Program-made: the position numbers and the translations under genes
Notes under the pieces: generated by a model
The model's input: only the letters and a program-made list of their open reading frames with translations
The model's database searches: none
What the model was told of the DNA's origin: nothing
Assembly: GCA_947623185.1 (NCBI GenBank)
Contig: CANQGL010000012.1
Span: forward strand, 1-43,221
DNA length: 43,221 nucleotides
Reading direction: 5' to 3'
DNA from: an uncultured Lachnospiraceae bacterium
GTDB taxonomy: Bacteria; Bacillota; Clostridia; Lachnospirales; Lachnospiraceae
In this document: positions 7,169 through 16,151 of the stretch, in pieces
Position numbering within the stretch: the first letter of the stretch is position 1
Layout: every line of letters starts with the position of its first letter

Positions 7169-10100
7169 TCCGAATTCACCTTAAAATCTTCTTCGATCGT
7201 CCTCCAGGCCGCCTCGACGCTGTAATATTCCCGGATGTAGTTCTGCGTCTCGCAGCACAGAGTCCGACACGCCGCCGGATCGTTATAGAGCGAGACGACC
7301 TGATCCGCGAACGCCTCGGGCCCATCCGCGATCCGCATCACGCGTTCCGCCTGCGGGATCCCCTCGGCTCCGACCGTCGTCGTCACGACCGGCGCGCCGT
7401 TATAGACAGCCTCGACGACTTTTCCCTTCACGCCTGCGCCGTAGCGCAGCGGGACCACGACGACACGGCAGGACTCATAGAGCGCGGACAGCTCTTCCTC
7501 GGACACAAAGCCCTTCACGACGATGCCGCTGCCCGGCTGTTCCAGAGCGCGGACCTCGTCGGGCGCCTTGGAGCCGACGATGTAAAACGTCGCGTCGATC
7601 CTCTTTCGGATCAGCGGGAATACCTCGTTTGCAAACCATAAAACGGCGTCGGCGTTCGGCGGATGCGCGAACCCGCCGACGAACAGAAGCCCTTCGCGCT
7701 CCTCGAAATTCTCGTTGATCCGGTCCAGGAACCGCTCGTAGACGTACGCCGTGATGGCCTTGACCGGCACTTCCGGTTTGACCGCGTGGATCGCCGCCAC
7801 TTCCGCCTCGGACGGATAATAGGAGACGGCCACCTTTTCCATCAGCGAAAACTCGATCGACTTCCAGTAGTCGGAATCGCGCTTCTTCTTAATGTCGCCC
7901 GACAGCTCGTACTCGCGCAGCTCCCGCAGGAAATGAAGGTCGTGCCCGTAGTAGATCAGCTTGATGTTCGTGTTCCTGCGCAAAAAGTCCACATAGTTCG
8001 TCGCGATATGCGGCCGGTTGAGATACGCGAAGTCGATCTCGTCCTTGTTCTTCTCGAGCCAGTCCCAGATCCCCGCCTGATACTCCGGCCCGTAGAGGAT
8101 CTCGATCCCCATCTGCTGCAGCGTCGTGGAATACGGCTCCTCGTGAAGGAAATTATCGCCGAGGAATTTCACCGCGTACCCCTTCTTGAGGAACATTTTC
8201 AAATACTGGAACGTGGTCTTGGATCCGGCGTCCTTATCGTAAGTGGGAACATAGTGGTCGATCACAAGGACGACCGGCTTGCCCTGGCTGCGCTCGCGGG
8301 CGCGGAAGGGATTGGGGTTCCCCGTGTTCACGCACTGTTTCTTAAACTCTTCCGCCCATTTTTCCCTGAGTTTCCTGCTGTTCTCGACCTGATAGCGCTT
8401 GAGCCCGGTCCCGTTTACGTCGGTCCCGTTGGAGACGCCCTCAAAATGGATCACCTTGGAAAGCGGCTGGTAGACGACGCGCAGTCCGGCCTTCCTCACC
8501 TCAAACGCGAGATCGGAGTCCTCACAGTAAGCGGGCGCGAAGCGCTCGTCGAAACCGCCGATCCGGTCCCACAGCTCTTTCGAGAGCAGGATCGCGGCTC
8601 CCGAAATATAATCGACGTCTTTCACATAGTTGTATTCGGCCTTGTCCGGATCGTCGAGCCGTCCGTAGTTCCAGCCGGAACCGTCGCTCCAGATAATGCC
8701 GCCCGCCTCCTGGAGACGGCCGTCCGGATAGACGAGCTTCGATCCGACCATCCCGATCGTCGGGTCGGAGCCGATCAGCTTTACCAGCGACGAGAGCCAG
8801 CCGTCCGTGACCTGCGTATCGTTGTTTAAAAACATGATATAGGTCCCGCGCGCCGCCTTCGCGGCGTTGTTGCAGTTGCGGAGGAATCCCTGATTCGTCG
8901 CGTTGCGGCAGACCGTCACGTTCTCGGTATAGAGCGCAAGATCCTTCGTCGCGTCCGTCGAGACGTCGTCCGCGATGATGATCTCATACGGTACGTCGTC
9001 CGTGTGCTCGAGGATCGAGAGCAGGCACGCGTAGGTATAATGGATCTGATTGTAGACCGGGATCACAACGGATACCAGCGGGGTATCCTCCTTTTTGAAG
9101 CGCAGTTTTCCGTGCTCCAGATAGCCCTCGCCGATCGCGAAATCGCCGCGGATCCGGTTCCGGCCCTCGGATGTAAAGTAAAGGTCCATATACTGTTTCG
9201 GATGCCGGACCGTGTTTATCGCGTACATGACGACCCTGCGCCTGCGCGTCCCGGCCGGAACGAGCCTGCCCGCGGCCCGCTTGCATCTGCGCAGGACCTT
9301 CCAGACGATCGATTCGTGCTTCGCCAGATACGCGATGGTCTTTGCGATCTCCGCGTTCTCGTTCCGCAGGCTGGTTATGATGTTGTCGAGGTTCGCGACG
9401 TGGTTGTTCGTCAGCCGCATGACCTCCTGCTGCTTGACGATCGTGGTGTCGCGCTCCGCGATCTCCGCGTTCAGGTTCTCGCACCACGCGCGCACGCGCA
9501 TCACTTCGTCCTCGCATTCGCGGAGATACTCGAGCGTGCGCACCGGCTGTTCGTACTCCTTCATGTAGCCGAAGTTTCCTCCGCCGTGGACGTAGGACTG
9601 GAACGACTGCTCCATGGCCGCAAAGATCTCCTGCTCTTCGCCGGAAATGCCGAAGTGTGAAAAAAGCTCCGGCAGGCCGTCCTTGATCAGCTTCTCATAG
9701 CGGCGGTAGAAATACAGCAGGTTGCGGTAATGCAGAAACTTCGCCGGTACCGGGAAATCGAACACCCACTCGTAATCGATGCCGTATACTCTGCCGTCCG
9801 AGATCATCAGGTTCTCGAACAGGCCGTCCACGTTGGCGGTCTCCACCGTCCGGCCTTCCACCGAAGGCCCTTCCGGGATCCCGCCGAAAACCGAGACGAA
9901 CTCCGGCGTCGGGACAAAGGGGGCCGTTTCCGCTTCATCGGTGCGGAAGTACCCGTCCTGTCCCTCCTGTCTCATAAAATCCTGCGGGAACACGAACGCC
10001 ATCGCGCGCTCAAGAGCCGCAAAGGGGATCTTCCCGTCGCGGATCCGCGCTCCCAGCTCGTCTCCGAGCGTCTCTCCCTCCAGATACGGGAAACAAACGG

Positions 10101-10323
10101 TCATCCCGTCGTCCGAAAACTGCGGCTTCAGGAAACGGATCCGCGGAGCCGTGCCGCACATTTTCTCATACTTGTCCCCGAAAGACCGGATGTGCGCCGC
10201 GCCGGCTTCCCCGAGAGCGGTTTTTTCCACCTTAAGCGTTCCGTCCTCCCGGATGATCTCCGTTTTGAGGCGGAACCGCTCTTCTCTCGTCCGATTGTAT
10301 TTTACATAGATAATCTGCCTCAT
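7165..10323 (-). CDS. kinase-like / coiled-coil / GT2 / GT4 fusion, glycan polymerase or terminator
   Basis: This 1052-residue cytoplasmic protein has at least four parts. Residues 1-250 look like a small-molecule or protein kinase fold: lysines 31 and 34, the hinge-like FPYLEGETL (78-86), Asp166 and Asn171 in the catalytic-loop-like VDGLFENLMI, and Asp183 in GIDYEW. Residues 263-335 are predicted coiled coil. A GT2 domain (about 415-640) starts VSVVIPVYN, with LNND (499-502) and CEDSD (600-604). A GT4-type domain (about 683-1045) ends with EAVYNGAPVVTTTVGAEG. It follows a methyltransferase gene and wzm-wzt, like WbdD of E. coli O9a, a methyltransferase-kinase-coiled-coil chain terminator. 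Here the kinase and coiled coil appear fused to glycosyltransferases. GT calls are firm; the kinase call is inference. Confidence 0.85.
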   Translation of the reverse strand: MRQIIYVKYNRTREERFRLKTEIIREDGTLKVEKTALGEAGAAHIRSFGDKYEKMCGTAPRIRFLKPQFSDDGMTVCFPYLEGETLGDELGARIRDGKIPFAALERAMAFVFPQDFMRQEGQDGYFRTDEAETAPFVPTPEFVSVFGGIPEGPSVEGRTVETANVDGLFENLMISDGRVYGIDYEWVFDFPVPAKFLHYRNLLYFYRRYEKLIKDGLPELFSHFGISGEEQEIFAAMEQSFQSYVHGGGNFGYMKEYEQPVRTLEYLRECEDEVMRVRAWCENLNAEIAERDTTIVKQQEVMRLTNNHVANLDNIITSLRNENAEIAKTIAYLAKHESIVWKVLRRCKRAAGRLVPAGTRRRRVVMYAINTVRHPKQYMDLYFTSEGRNRIRGDFAIGEGYLEHGKLRFKKEDTPLVSVVIPVYNQIHYTYACLLSILEHTDDVPYEIIIADDVSTDATKDLALYTENVTVCRNATNQGFLRNCNNAAKAARGTYIMFLNNDTQVTDGWLSSLVKLIGSDPTIGMVGSKLVYPDGRLQEAGGIIWSDGSGWNYGRLDDPDKAEYNYVKDVDYISGAAILLSKELWDRIGGFDERFAPAYCEDSDLAFEVRKAGLRVVYQPLSKVIHFEGVSNGTDVNGTGLKRYQVENSRKLREKWAEEFKKQCVNTGNPNPFRARERSQGKPVVLVIDHYVPTYDKDAGSKTTFQYLKMFLKKGYAVKFLGDNFLHEEPYSTTLQQMGIEILYGPEYQAGIWDWLEKNKDEIDFAYLNRPHIATNYVDFLRRNTNIKLIYYGHDLHFLRELREYELSGDIKKKRDSDYWKSIEFSLMEKVAVSYYPSEAEVAAIHAVKPEVPVKAITAYVYERFLDRINENFEEREGLLFVGGFAHPPNADAVLWFANEVFPLIRKRIDATFYIVGSKAPDEVRALEQPGSGIVVKGFVSEEELSALYESCRVVVVPLRYGAGVKGKVVEAVYNGAPVVTTTVGAEGIPQAERVMRIADGPEAFADQVVSLYNDPAACRTLCCETQNYIREYYSVEAAWRTIEEDFKVNSD

Positions 10324-10367
10324 GATCCCTGTCTGTTCCTTCTCCTGTCTGTCTTATGCGTCCCCGC

Positions 10368-11267
10368 CTATGCCCGGCCGGAGCACATCGGTCCCCGCTC
10401 CGTCCGTTTTCCGGAATCGGACCGGTATACGCCGAGAAACGAATTCGCCATCTTCGCAAACTGCCCGTTCCTGCACGCCTTCGCAAGGATCTCCTCCTCG
10501 CTTCCGAACTGGAACCCAGGTCCCTCGTAGCGCGCGGAAATGTTGGTGACCTCCCCCGCCTTCGGGAGATAGTCGTCCGAGTACAGGGCCGCCGGATAAC
10601 GGTAATCGGGCACGGGATAATACAGCATGACCGTCCCGCCGTGCCGATCCTTAAGTCCCTCGAACAGTCCGCGGAACTCCGATTCAAGGAAGGCGGTCCC
10701 CATAGGCTCGGCCCCCATCAGGTAGCGGACTCCCATCTCGTTTTCGGCCGCCGCATACAGCGTGCCGCCGTCCCTAAGGAATCCTGCCGCCGCTTCCAGA
10801 ACGGCCGCCGCCTCTTTCTTTTCCGCCTGTTCGAACACGCCCACGATGAAAATGCAGTCGAACGGACGTCTCATCAGTTCCTCCGCCGTCTCCCGAGCGT
10901 TCGCTGCCGGCCTGTATTCGCAAAAGTCCGTCGGAACGCCCGCGGCGCTTCCTCTTATATAGCGAATCTTTCCGCAGTTTTCGTTCCTCCTGCGGCAGAC
11001 CTCAAGGCTCTCGTCCCGCGGATCCAGCACCACGACCTCCGCGGCGCGCTCTGCGAGGAGCCGCGTGTAGGAGCCGTAATCGGCGCCGATCTGGAGCACG
11101 CGCGCGTTCTTATCAAACTCCACCCATTCAAAAAGATTCTCCCTTAACGGGGAGAACGCGTAAAGGCACCACGGCGTCTTCGCGCCCGCCTCACCGGCAA
11201 GCGCCGCGTCCGTATCGCCGCCGTACTGATCCAAAAGATCCAATATCTCGTAACTGTGATCGTTCAT
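10368..11267 (-). CDS. class I SAM-dependent methyltransferase of the glycan cluster
   Basis: This 299-residue protein has the Rossmann methyltransferase motif I VLQIGADYGS at 57-66, an acidic residue (Asp82) closing the second strand, and FDCIFIVGVFEQ as motif IV/post-motif region. The segment after 165 is a longer partly helical region with no recognised domain. It starts four bases after wzt and precedes the kinase-like glycosyltransferase by 44 bases. In ABC-exported O antigens a methyl or phosphomethyl cap at the non-reducing end stops chain growth and marks the chain for Wzt. A similar capping role here is inference from context. Confidence 0.8.
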   Translation of the reverse strand: MNDHSYEILDLLDQYGGDTDAALAGEAGAKTPWCLYAFSPLRENLFEWVEFDKNARVLQIGADYGSYTRLLAERAAEVVVLDPRDESLEVCRRRNENCGKIRYIRGSAAGVPTDFCEYRPAANARETAEELMRRPFDCIFIVGVFEQAEKKEAAAVLEAAAGFLRDGGTLYAAAENEMGVRYLMGAEPMGTAFLESEFRGLFEGLKDRHGGTVMLYYPVPDYRYPAALYSDDYLPKAGEVTNISARYEGPGFQFGSEEEILAKACRNGQFAKMANSFLGVYRSDSGKRTERGPMCSGRA

Positions 11268-11271
11268 TCTT

Positions 11272-12594
11272 TCACTCCCGCGTCAGTCTGACTTCCACCG
11301 CCGACTCCATGTCGTACACGCCGACCGTATTCTTGTTGGAGATCACGGTGATATTCGCCACATCGTACAGCCGGTGGTAGACCACATGCTGTTCGCCCTC
11401 AAAGCCCGTGCAGCTCATGGACAGCAGGTACTCCCCGCCCTGCAGCGTCATCTTCTGGGTAAAGGACACGTCGTAAACGTCCCCGGCCCTGACCGGCTTG
11501 ACGTCCGCGCCCTCGTACATCGTGTTGGTCCCGGAGAGATCGGTCCCCTTCTTGTCCTTGATGGTATAGGTAAAAATCGGACAGGCGATCGGCGCGTTAA
11601 AGCGGATCCGCTCCCGGATGGTAAACATTTCGCCCTTCAAAAGCAGGTTCGTGATATTCCCCCGCTCGTCCTCCAGGCCGAAGTCAAAGATCTCCGCCCG
11701 CCCGTCGCCGTATTCGGTCCGGTTGGCGTTGACCGTGATCTGATCCTTCATGAGCGGTTCTGACTTTTCATCAGTTCCGCTTTTGGTATCATTCTTTCGA
11801 GCCGTCTGCGCGCTCTCGCCGGAGAAGTCGCTCTCCAGCTCCTTACGCAGCGAATCCATCTGGTTCGCCAGGATCTTCTTATAGAGATCGACCATCCGTC
11901 CGGCCGGTCCCTCGGCGATAAATTCGCCCCTGTTGAGCAGGACGACCTTGTCGCAGTATTTGATGATGCTGCCCATGTCGTGCGTCACCATGAGGATCGT
12001 CGTTCCGTTCTTACGGATCTCCTCCATGCGCCGGTAGCACTTCGCCTGAAAGAACACGTCCCCGACCGACAGCGCCTCGTCCACGATCAGGATCTCCGGA
12101 TCGACGTTGATGGCGAGCGCGAACGCCAGCCTCACGAACATACCGCTGGAGTACGTCTTGACCGGCTGGCGGACAAAATCGCCGATGTCCGCGAATTCCA
12201 GGATATCGTCGAGCTTTTCCTCCATCTCACGGCGCGTGAAACCCATCATAGTTCCGTTCATGAAAATATTCTCAATCCCGGTATATTCCATATTGAAACC
12301 GGCTCCCAGCTCCAGAAGCGCCGAGATCTTGCCGTCCACCGAGACCATGCCGGTCGTCGGCGTCAGCACGCCGGTAATGATCTTTAAGATCGTCGATTTT
12401 CCGGAACCGTTGGTCCCGATGATGCCGACCGTCTCGCCTTTTTTTACATTGAACGACAACCCGTTCAAGGCGTAAAAATCCCGGTGATAGTTCTTATGCG
12501 CCGGATTCAGGGCTTCCTTCAGCCGGTCGACCGGCCTGTCGTAGAGCCGGTATACTTTTGTCACGTCTTTTACTTCGATCGCATACTCGGACAT
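11272..12594 (-). CDS. wzt: polysaccharide ABC exporter ATPase with C-terminal glycan-binding domain
   Basis: This is the nucleotide-binding subunit of the Wzm/Wzt (TagGH-like) exporter. Walker A GTNGSGKST is at 60-68, the signature YSSGM at 148-152, Walker B ILIVDE at 168-173 and the switch His205. At 440 residues it is far longer than a bare TagH-type ATPase core. After a charged linker (about 240-275) a beta-rich domain extends to the C terminus, as in Wzt proteins that recognise the capped end of their glycan. That domain, plus the methyltransferase and kinase-like genes downstream, suggests cap-dependent export. It follows wzm by nine bases. Confidence 0.92.
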   Translation of the reverse strand: MSEYAIEVKDVTKVYRLYDRPVDRLKEALNPAHKNYHRDFYALNGLSFNVKKGETVGIIGTNGSGKSTILKIITGVLTPTTGMVSVDGKISALLELGAGFNMEYTGIENIFMNGTMMGFTRREMEEKLDDILEFADIGDFVRQPVKTYSSGMFVRLAFALAINVDPEILIVDEALSVGDVFFQAKCYRRMEEIRKNGTTILMVTHDMGSIIKYCDKVVLLNRGEFIAEGPAGRMVDLYKKILANQMDSLRKELESDFSGESAQTARKNDTKSGTDEKSEPLMKDQITVNANRTEYGDGRAEIFDFGLEDERGNITNLLLKGEMFTIRERIRFNAPIACPIFTYTIKDKKGTDLSGTNTMYEGADVKPVRAGDVYDVSFTQKMTLQGGEYLLSMSCTGFEGEQHVVYHRLYDVANITVISNKNTVGVYDMESAVEVRLTRE

Positions 12595-12603
12595 GAAACC
12601 CTC

Positions 12604-13422
12604 CTAAAGCACGTCGGAAAAATGCGGGCGCAGGCGCTTAAAGACTTTCAGGCCGGCCAGCATGAGCAGGACCGTCACCACCCAGAAATAGACCGTCAGC
12701 GTCGGCCTCTCAACGAACCAGTTTCCGGTCAGCATGCTGTCGCGGTAGCCCGCCGCGATATAATAAAACGGATTCAGCCTGAGGATCGTCGGGACCATGG
12801 TAAGGCCCCTGTCGACGAAAAGCTGCTCGCTGTACATGATCGGGGTCAGCCACATCCCGAACTGCAGGCAGATCCCGACGATCTGCGACATATCCTTAAA
12901 AAAGACCTGGATCGCGCTGGTGAGGTATATGATCGCGAGCGACAGCATCGAGGCCGCGAACGCGTAGTACAGAAGCTGCAGCCACGTTATCATGGGCGCT
13001 CTTCCGCCGATCAGGAAAACGATCAGCATGATGAGCACAAAAAAGCCGTGCACGAACAGGCAGGAAAGCAGCTTGATGACCGGCAGGATCTCGACCCGGA
13101 ACACGACCTTTTTCACCAGGTAATGATACTCCTGGAGACAGCCCGTTCCCGTATTGAGCGCCTCGGAGAAAAAGAACCAGGGCGCGATGCCGGGGATCAG
13201 CCATTCGATGTACGACGCCTCGGCCACCGGCGGCGCGCTCCGGAATCCGAACGGGCCGAAGATCATCCAGTAGATCAGGACCGTCACGATCGGCTGCACG
13301 AACATCCAGACCACGCCAAAATAGGACCCTACAAACCGCTTCCTGAAATCGGCTTTCGCGAGGTCCCATATCAGCCGCCGTTTTTGAAACAGCTCCTTTA
13401 CAAGAGAGACAACATAATTCAC
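12604..13422 (-). CDS. wzm: polysaccharide ABC exporter permease
   Basis: This 272-residue ABC-2 type membrane protein pairs with the ATPase directly downstream to carry a lipid-linked polysaccharide across the membrane. The N-terminal motif DFRKRFVGSYFGVVWMFVQP is typical of the Wzm/TagG/RfbA family, followed by about six membrane segments with WLIPGIAPWFFFSE and a conserved LNPFYYI stretch near 225. The start is GTG at 13422 with AAGGATG upstream. Spacing to wzt is nine bases, so the pair is co-translated. Confidence 0.93.
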   Translation of the reverse strand: MNYVVSLVKELFQKRRLIWDLAKADFRKRFVGSYFGVVWMFVQPIVTVLIYWMIFGPFGFRSAPPVAEASYIEWLIPGIAPWFFFSEALNTGTGCLQEYHYLVKKVVFRVEILPVIKLLSCLFVHGFFVLIMLIVFLIGGRAPMITWLQLLYYAFAASMLSLAIIYLTSAIQVFFKDMSQIVGICLQFGMWLTPIMYSEQLFVDRGLTMVPTILRLNPFYYIAAGYRDSMLTGNWFVERPTLTVYFWVVTVLLMLAGLKVFKRLRPHFSDVL

Positions 13423-13461
13423 AGATCCGACATCCTTCCCGCGCGGCGTCCGCCGCGCCGA

Positions 13462-14037
13462 TCACCGCTCAAATTTGAACGTTTCCTCAAAACCGCCCCA
13501 TTTGGTATCCTTCTCGGAAATGATCAGTTTCATATCCGGCTCGATCGGCCATTTTACATTGATCGTGCCGTCGTTCCAAATCAGGCCGCCCTCGTCGCCC
13601 GGATGGTAAAAATCCGTACATTTATAGGCAAATTCCGCCTCATCCGAAAGCACCAGAAAGCCGTGCGCAAACCCCTCGGGGATATAAAACTGCTTTTTGT
13701 TCTCCGCCGAGAGCTCGACCCCGTACCACTTCCCGTAAGTCGCCGACTGCGTCCTGAGATCGACCGCCACGTCGAACACCGTTCCGCGCACCGCGCGCAC
13801 CAGCTTCCCCTGCGGGAACTGCTTCTGGAAATGCAGGCCGCGTAAAACGCCGCGCACCGACATCGACTGGTTGTCCTGCACGAACACCATGTCAAGTCCG
13901 GCTTCCTTAAAATCGTTCTGATTATAGGTCTCCATAAAATAACCGCGCTCGTCCTTAAAGACGGTCGGTTCGATCACATAAAGTCCTTCGATGCAGGCCC
14001 CGTCCGTCACGCAGGGCGTCACTTTGATCTTTCCCAT
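13462..14037 (-). CDS. rfbC: dTDP-4-dehydrorhamnose 3,5-epimerase
   Basis: This 191-residue cupin-fold enzyme epimerises dTDP-4-keto-6-deoxyglucose on the way to dTDP-L-rhamnose. The signature LRGLHFQ with His69, Lys78, VDLRTQSATYGKW (92-104) and YIPEGFAHGF (118-127) are all present, as is Tyr138. The other rhamnose genes (rmlA, rmlB, rmlD) are not in this window and must lie elsewhere if the pathway is complete. A rhamnose-containing glycan would match the rhamnosyltransferase-like GT2 gene. It has its own likely promoter and AAGGAGAGG before the ATG. Confidence 0.94.
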   Translation of the reverse strand: MGKIKVTPCVTDGACIEGLYVIEPTVFKDERGYFMETYNQNDFKEAGLDMVFVQDNQSMSVRGVLRGLHFQKQFPQGKLVRAVRGTVFDVAVDLRTQSATYGKWYGVELSAENKKQFYIPEGFAHGFLVLSDEAEFAYKCTDFYHPGDEGGLIWNDGTINVKWPIEPDMKLIISEKDTKWGGFEETFKFER

Positions 14038-14061
14038 TTCTTTCCTCTCCTTAACTCCATA

Positions 14062-14090
14062 ACTATATCATCCCGGGCGGCAAAATACAA
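14062..14090 (-). promoter_or_regulatory. putative internal promoter before rfbC
   Basis: TTGTAT (14090-14085) and TATAGT (14067-14062) on the minus strand are separated by 17 bases within the 103-base gap after the DUF3089 gene. It would let rfbC, wzm, wzt, the methyltransferase and the large glycosyltransferase be expressed apart from the upstream half of the cluster. Confidence 0.48.
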
Positions 14091-14140
14091 GCGCCATGCG
14101 CCGGGCCACGGAATCGACCGCAAAAAGCGCCCCCGTTTTT

Positions 14141-15199
14141 TCACATACCGTCTGAATAGGCCAGGATCCGTTTTCTCACATTCTCCTGCAGATTCCTGAA
14201 AAAGAACTGATAATCATAAAGGTGATAAACGCCCTCCTCAAAAATATCGAGACCCGGCGGGTATTCCTCCGGCGTTACGTCCGTCACCTTCAGCACGCCC
14301 CGTTTGGTATCGATGTAAGCCCCTGTCAGATGAGGGATCTCCCTGGTCACGGTCCCGGAATAGTCTGTAAAAGCCGCGCCCAGATTCAGCGATCTGTCCG
14401 CAGGCGTGCCGTCCGTTTTCCAGTTCAGGGGATTGATGGCAAAGGTTTTTTCATTCTCTCCGACTATCAGCGATCCCGTCACGCTCTCCGCCTCGGAATT
14501 AAAGGCGATGATCACTCCGGTGTCCGTCTCGCCCCCGGCCGGTTTAAGCTGGGGATACCGGCGGACATCGTCCTCCGTATAGGACCACCCGATGGCATAG
14601 GCGGCGATAAAGTTTTCCGTATATTTCTCCTCGTCGAACAGATCCTTCATCAGTCTCAGGACCATATCCGCGCCCTGTGAAAAACCCGCCAGCAGGTAGG
14701 GCCGTCCCCGGTTTTCCTGTTCAAAATAATAGAGGAAGGCATCCTTCACGTCTTGATACGCCTCGTCGATATACCGGTCCCGTTCGTCCGGGCCGAATTT
14801 ATATACGTTCAGTCCCGCCTGACGGTAAAACGGCGCGTACATTCTCGTACTGTCCTCATAGATCCCCCGCTCCATATTGAGAGCGCCCGTAAAGTTCTCC
14901 TTCGTATCGCCGTCATCCAGGCTCATATAATACGTTTTTTCATCCCCGGAATAAACCGTAGGCGCGATCAGGAACAGATCGGCGTTTTTGTCCTCGCCCA
15001 GAGCAAAATAGGCCCAGTTTGAACTCTCACTGTAATCCGGTCTCTCTCCTTCCGGGAGGACCGCCGCGATCCGCACGTTTTCCCGCGCGTCTCCGCCTGT
15101 CCTTACACCCTGCCAGACACACACGGCAGCCGCTACGCCGACGGCCGCCAGCACCGCGGCAACGGCGATCTTATGCTTTCTGAATTCCGGTCGTTTCAT
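14141..15199 (-). CDS. membrane-anchored DUF3089-like alpha/beta hydrolase
   Basis: This 352-residue protein has one N-terminal membrane anchor (about 10-30) and an outside-facing hydrolase domain. The nucleophile elbow GFSQG gives Ser174; upstream FLIAPTVYSG and NVYKFGPDERDRYIDEAYQDV match the DUF3089 family, and a late GVYHLYDYQFFFRNL holds a candidate catalytic His. Members are esterase-like but poorly characterised. Lying between a GT2 gene and rfbC in a glycan operon, it may remove or transfer acyl groups on the exported glycan or act on its lipid carrier. No direct sequence sign of substrate is visible. Confidence 0.8.
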   Translation of the reverse strand: MKRPEFRKHKIAVAAVLAAVGVAAAVCVWQGVRTGGDARENVRIAAVLPEGERPDYSESSNWAYFALGEDKNADLFLIAPTVYSGDEKTYYMSLDDGDTKENFTGALNMERGIYEDSTRMYAPFYRQAGLNVYKFGPDERDRYIDEAYQDVKDAFLYYFEQENRGRPYLLAGFSQGADMVLRLMKDLFDEEKYTENFIAAYAIGWSYTEDDVRRYPQLKPAGGETDTGVIIAFNSEAESVTGSLIVGENEKTFAINPLNWKTDGTPADRSLNLGAAFTDYSGTVTREIPHLTGAYIDTKRGVLKVTDVTPEEYPPGLDIFEEGVYHLYDYQFFFRNLQENVRKRILAYSDGM

Positions 15200-15208
15200 C
15201 TTTCCGCG

Positions 15209-16150
15209 TCACGTCTCCCAGTAGTTTTTGTTCATCGAAAGCCTGCGCACGAGCGGCCCCGGAAGGCTCCGGTAGCGTTTCCCCAGAAGATAGCCCATGT
15301 ATTTGAATCCGCTCTGCCAGACGAGTTTCGGGATCAGGTAAGCCTTCTTCTCCCGCACCAGATGCTCCGCCGTCATCCGCACCAGCCGGATCCCCTCGCC
15401 CTCGGAGCGCAGCCCGGAAAACACTTCCGGATGATCCGCCTGCGAGACCGCGAGGTCGAAATTGCGGCGAAGCTGCTCGGCCGCCGAATAGTTGTGGGAA
15501 TGGATCACGCGCGCCTTGGCCGCGTAAGCCGCCGCGTAACCGTGCCGCAGCGCTTTGGCGGTAAAGATCATGTCCTCGTTGAAGATCGTCCGGCGGATGA
15601 AACCGCCCAGCTCGAGATAGACGTCGCGGCGGTAGGCCGCGCAGACGTTGGAGCAGAAATACGTCTTGATCCCGAGTTCGGGAACGTCCGCCTCCGTCTT
15701 GACGCGGCTCTGCTCCGGGTAATTGAAGTTCCGCGTAAAGCGCTCGATCGCGCCGCAGTCCGGCCGCGCGAGCTGTCTGGCGTACGCGACGGCGATCCTT
15801 GAAGCGCCCTCGCCGGGATCCTGTTCAAGAGCCTGCACGAGCTCCGCGAGCAGGAACCGGTCCGCCGGCAGCGCGTCGTGCGTCATGCAGACGCAGACGT
15901 CGGCCTGCGACTTTAAGATACCTGCGTGGCGCGTCGCGCCGTGGTCGAACTCCTCCCGCGTCACATGCGTCACGGTCATGTTCTCCGGCAGGTCCGGCGA
16001 ACTCTCCGCGACCCACCGGTCCCAGTATTCCTTCTCCGTGTTCATTATGATATAGCGGCCGACCGGCTGCGTCTGCGCCGAAAGCCGCTTTAAAAGCTCC
16101 GCGAACGTCTTTCCCGGCCTGTACACCGGGATCACCACGTCAACTTTCAT
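15209..16150 (-). CDS. GT2 glycosyltransferase, rhamnosyltransferase-like
   Basis: This 313-residue enzyme opens with VDVVIPVYRPGKTF, the GT-A nucleotide-sugar site. FDHGATRHAG and CMTHDALPAD (the metal-binding stretch) resemble rhamnosyltransferases of O-antigen clusters, and FNEDMIFTAKAL carries the catalytic acidic residues. I chose the ATG at 16150 rather than a GTG at 16162, since the protein then begins right at the fold and the start lies one base past the flippase stop. It would add a sugar, plausibly rhamnose given rfbC, to a lipid-linked glycan on the cytoplasmic face. Confidence 0.88.
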   Translation of the reverse strand: MKVDVVIPVYRPGKTFAELLKRLSAQTQPVGRYIIMNTEKEYWDRWVAESSPDLPENMTVTHVTREEFDHGATRHAGILKSQADVCVCMTHDALPADRFLLAELVQALEQDPGEGASRIAVAYARQLARPDCGAIERFTRNFNYPEQSRVKTEADVPELGIKTYFCSNVCAAYRRDVYLELGGFIRRTIFNEDMIFTAKALRHGYAAAYAAKARVIHSHNYSAAEQLRRNFDLAVSQADHPEVFSGLRSEGEGIRLVRMTAEHLVREKKAYLIPKLVWQSGFKYMGYLLGKRYRSLPGPLVRRLSMNKNYWET

Positions 16151-16151
16151 T

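Noticed and set aside
12484..13845. Long plus-strand open frame of over 450 codons antisense to wzm and rfbC
   Set aside because: It is rich in Arg, His and Asp, lacks a ribosome binding site and any motif, and mirrors well-supported genes. High-GC codon bias leaves antisense frames open.
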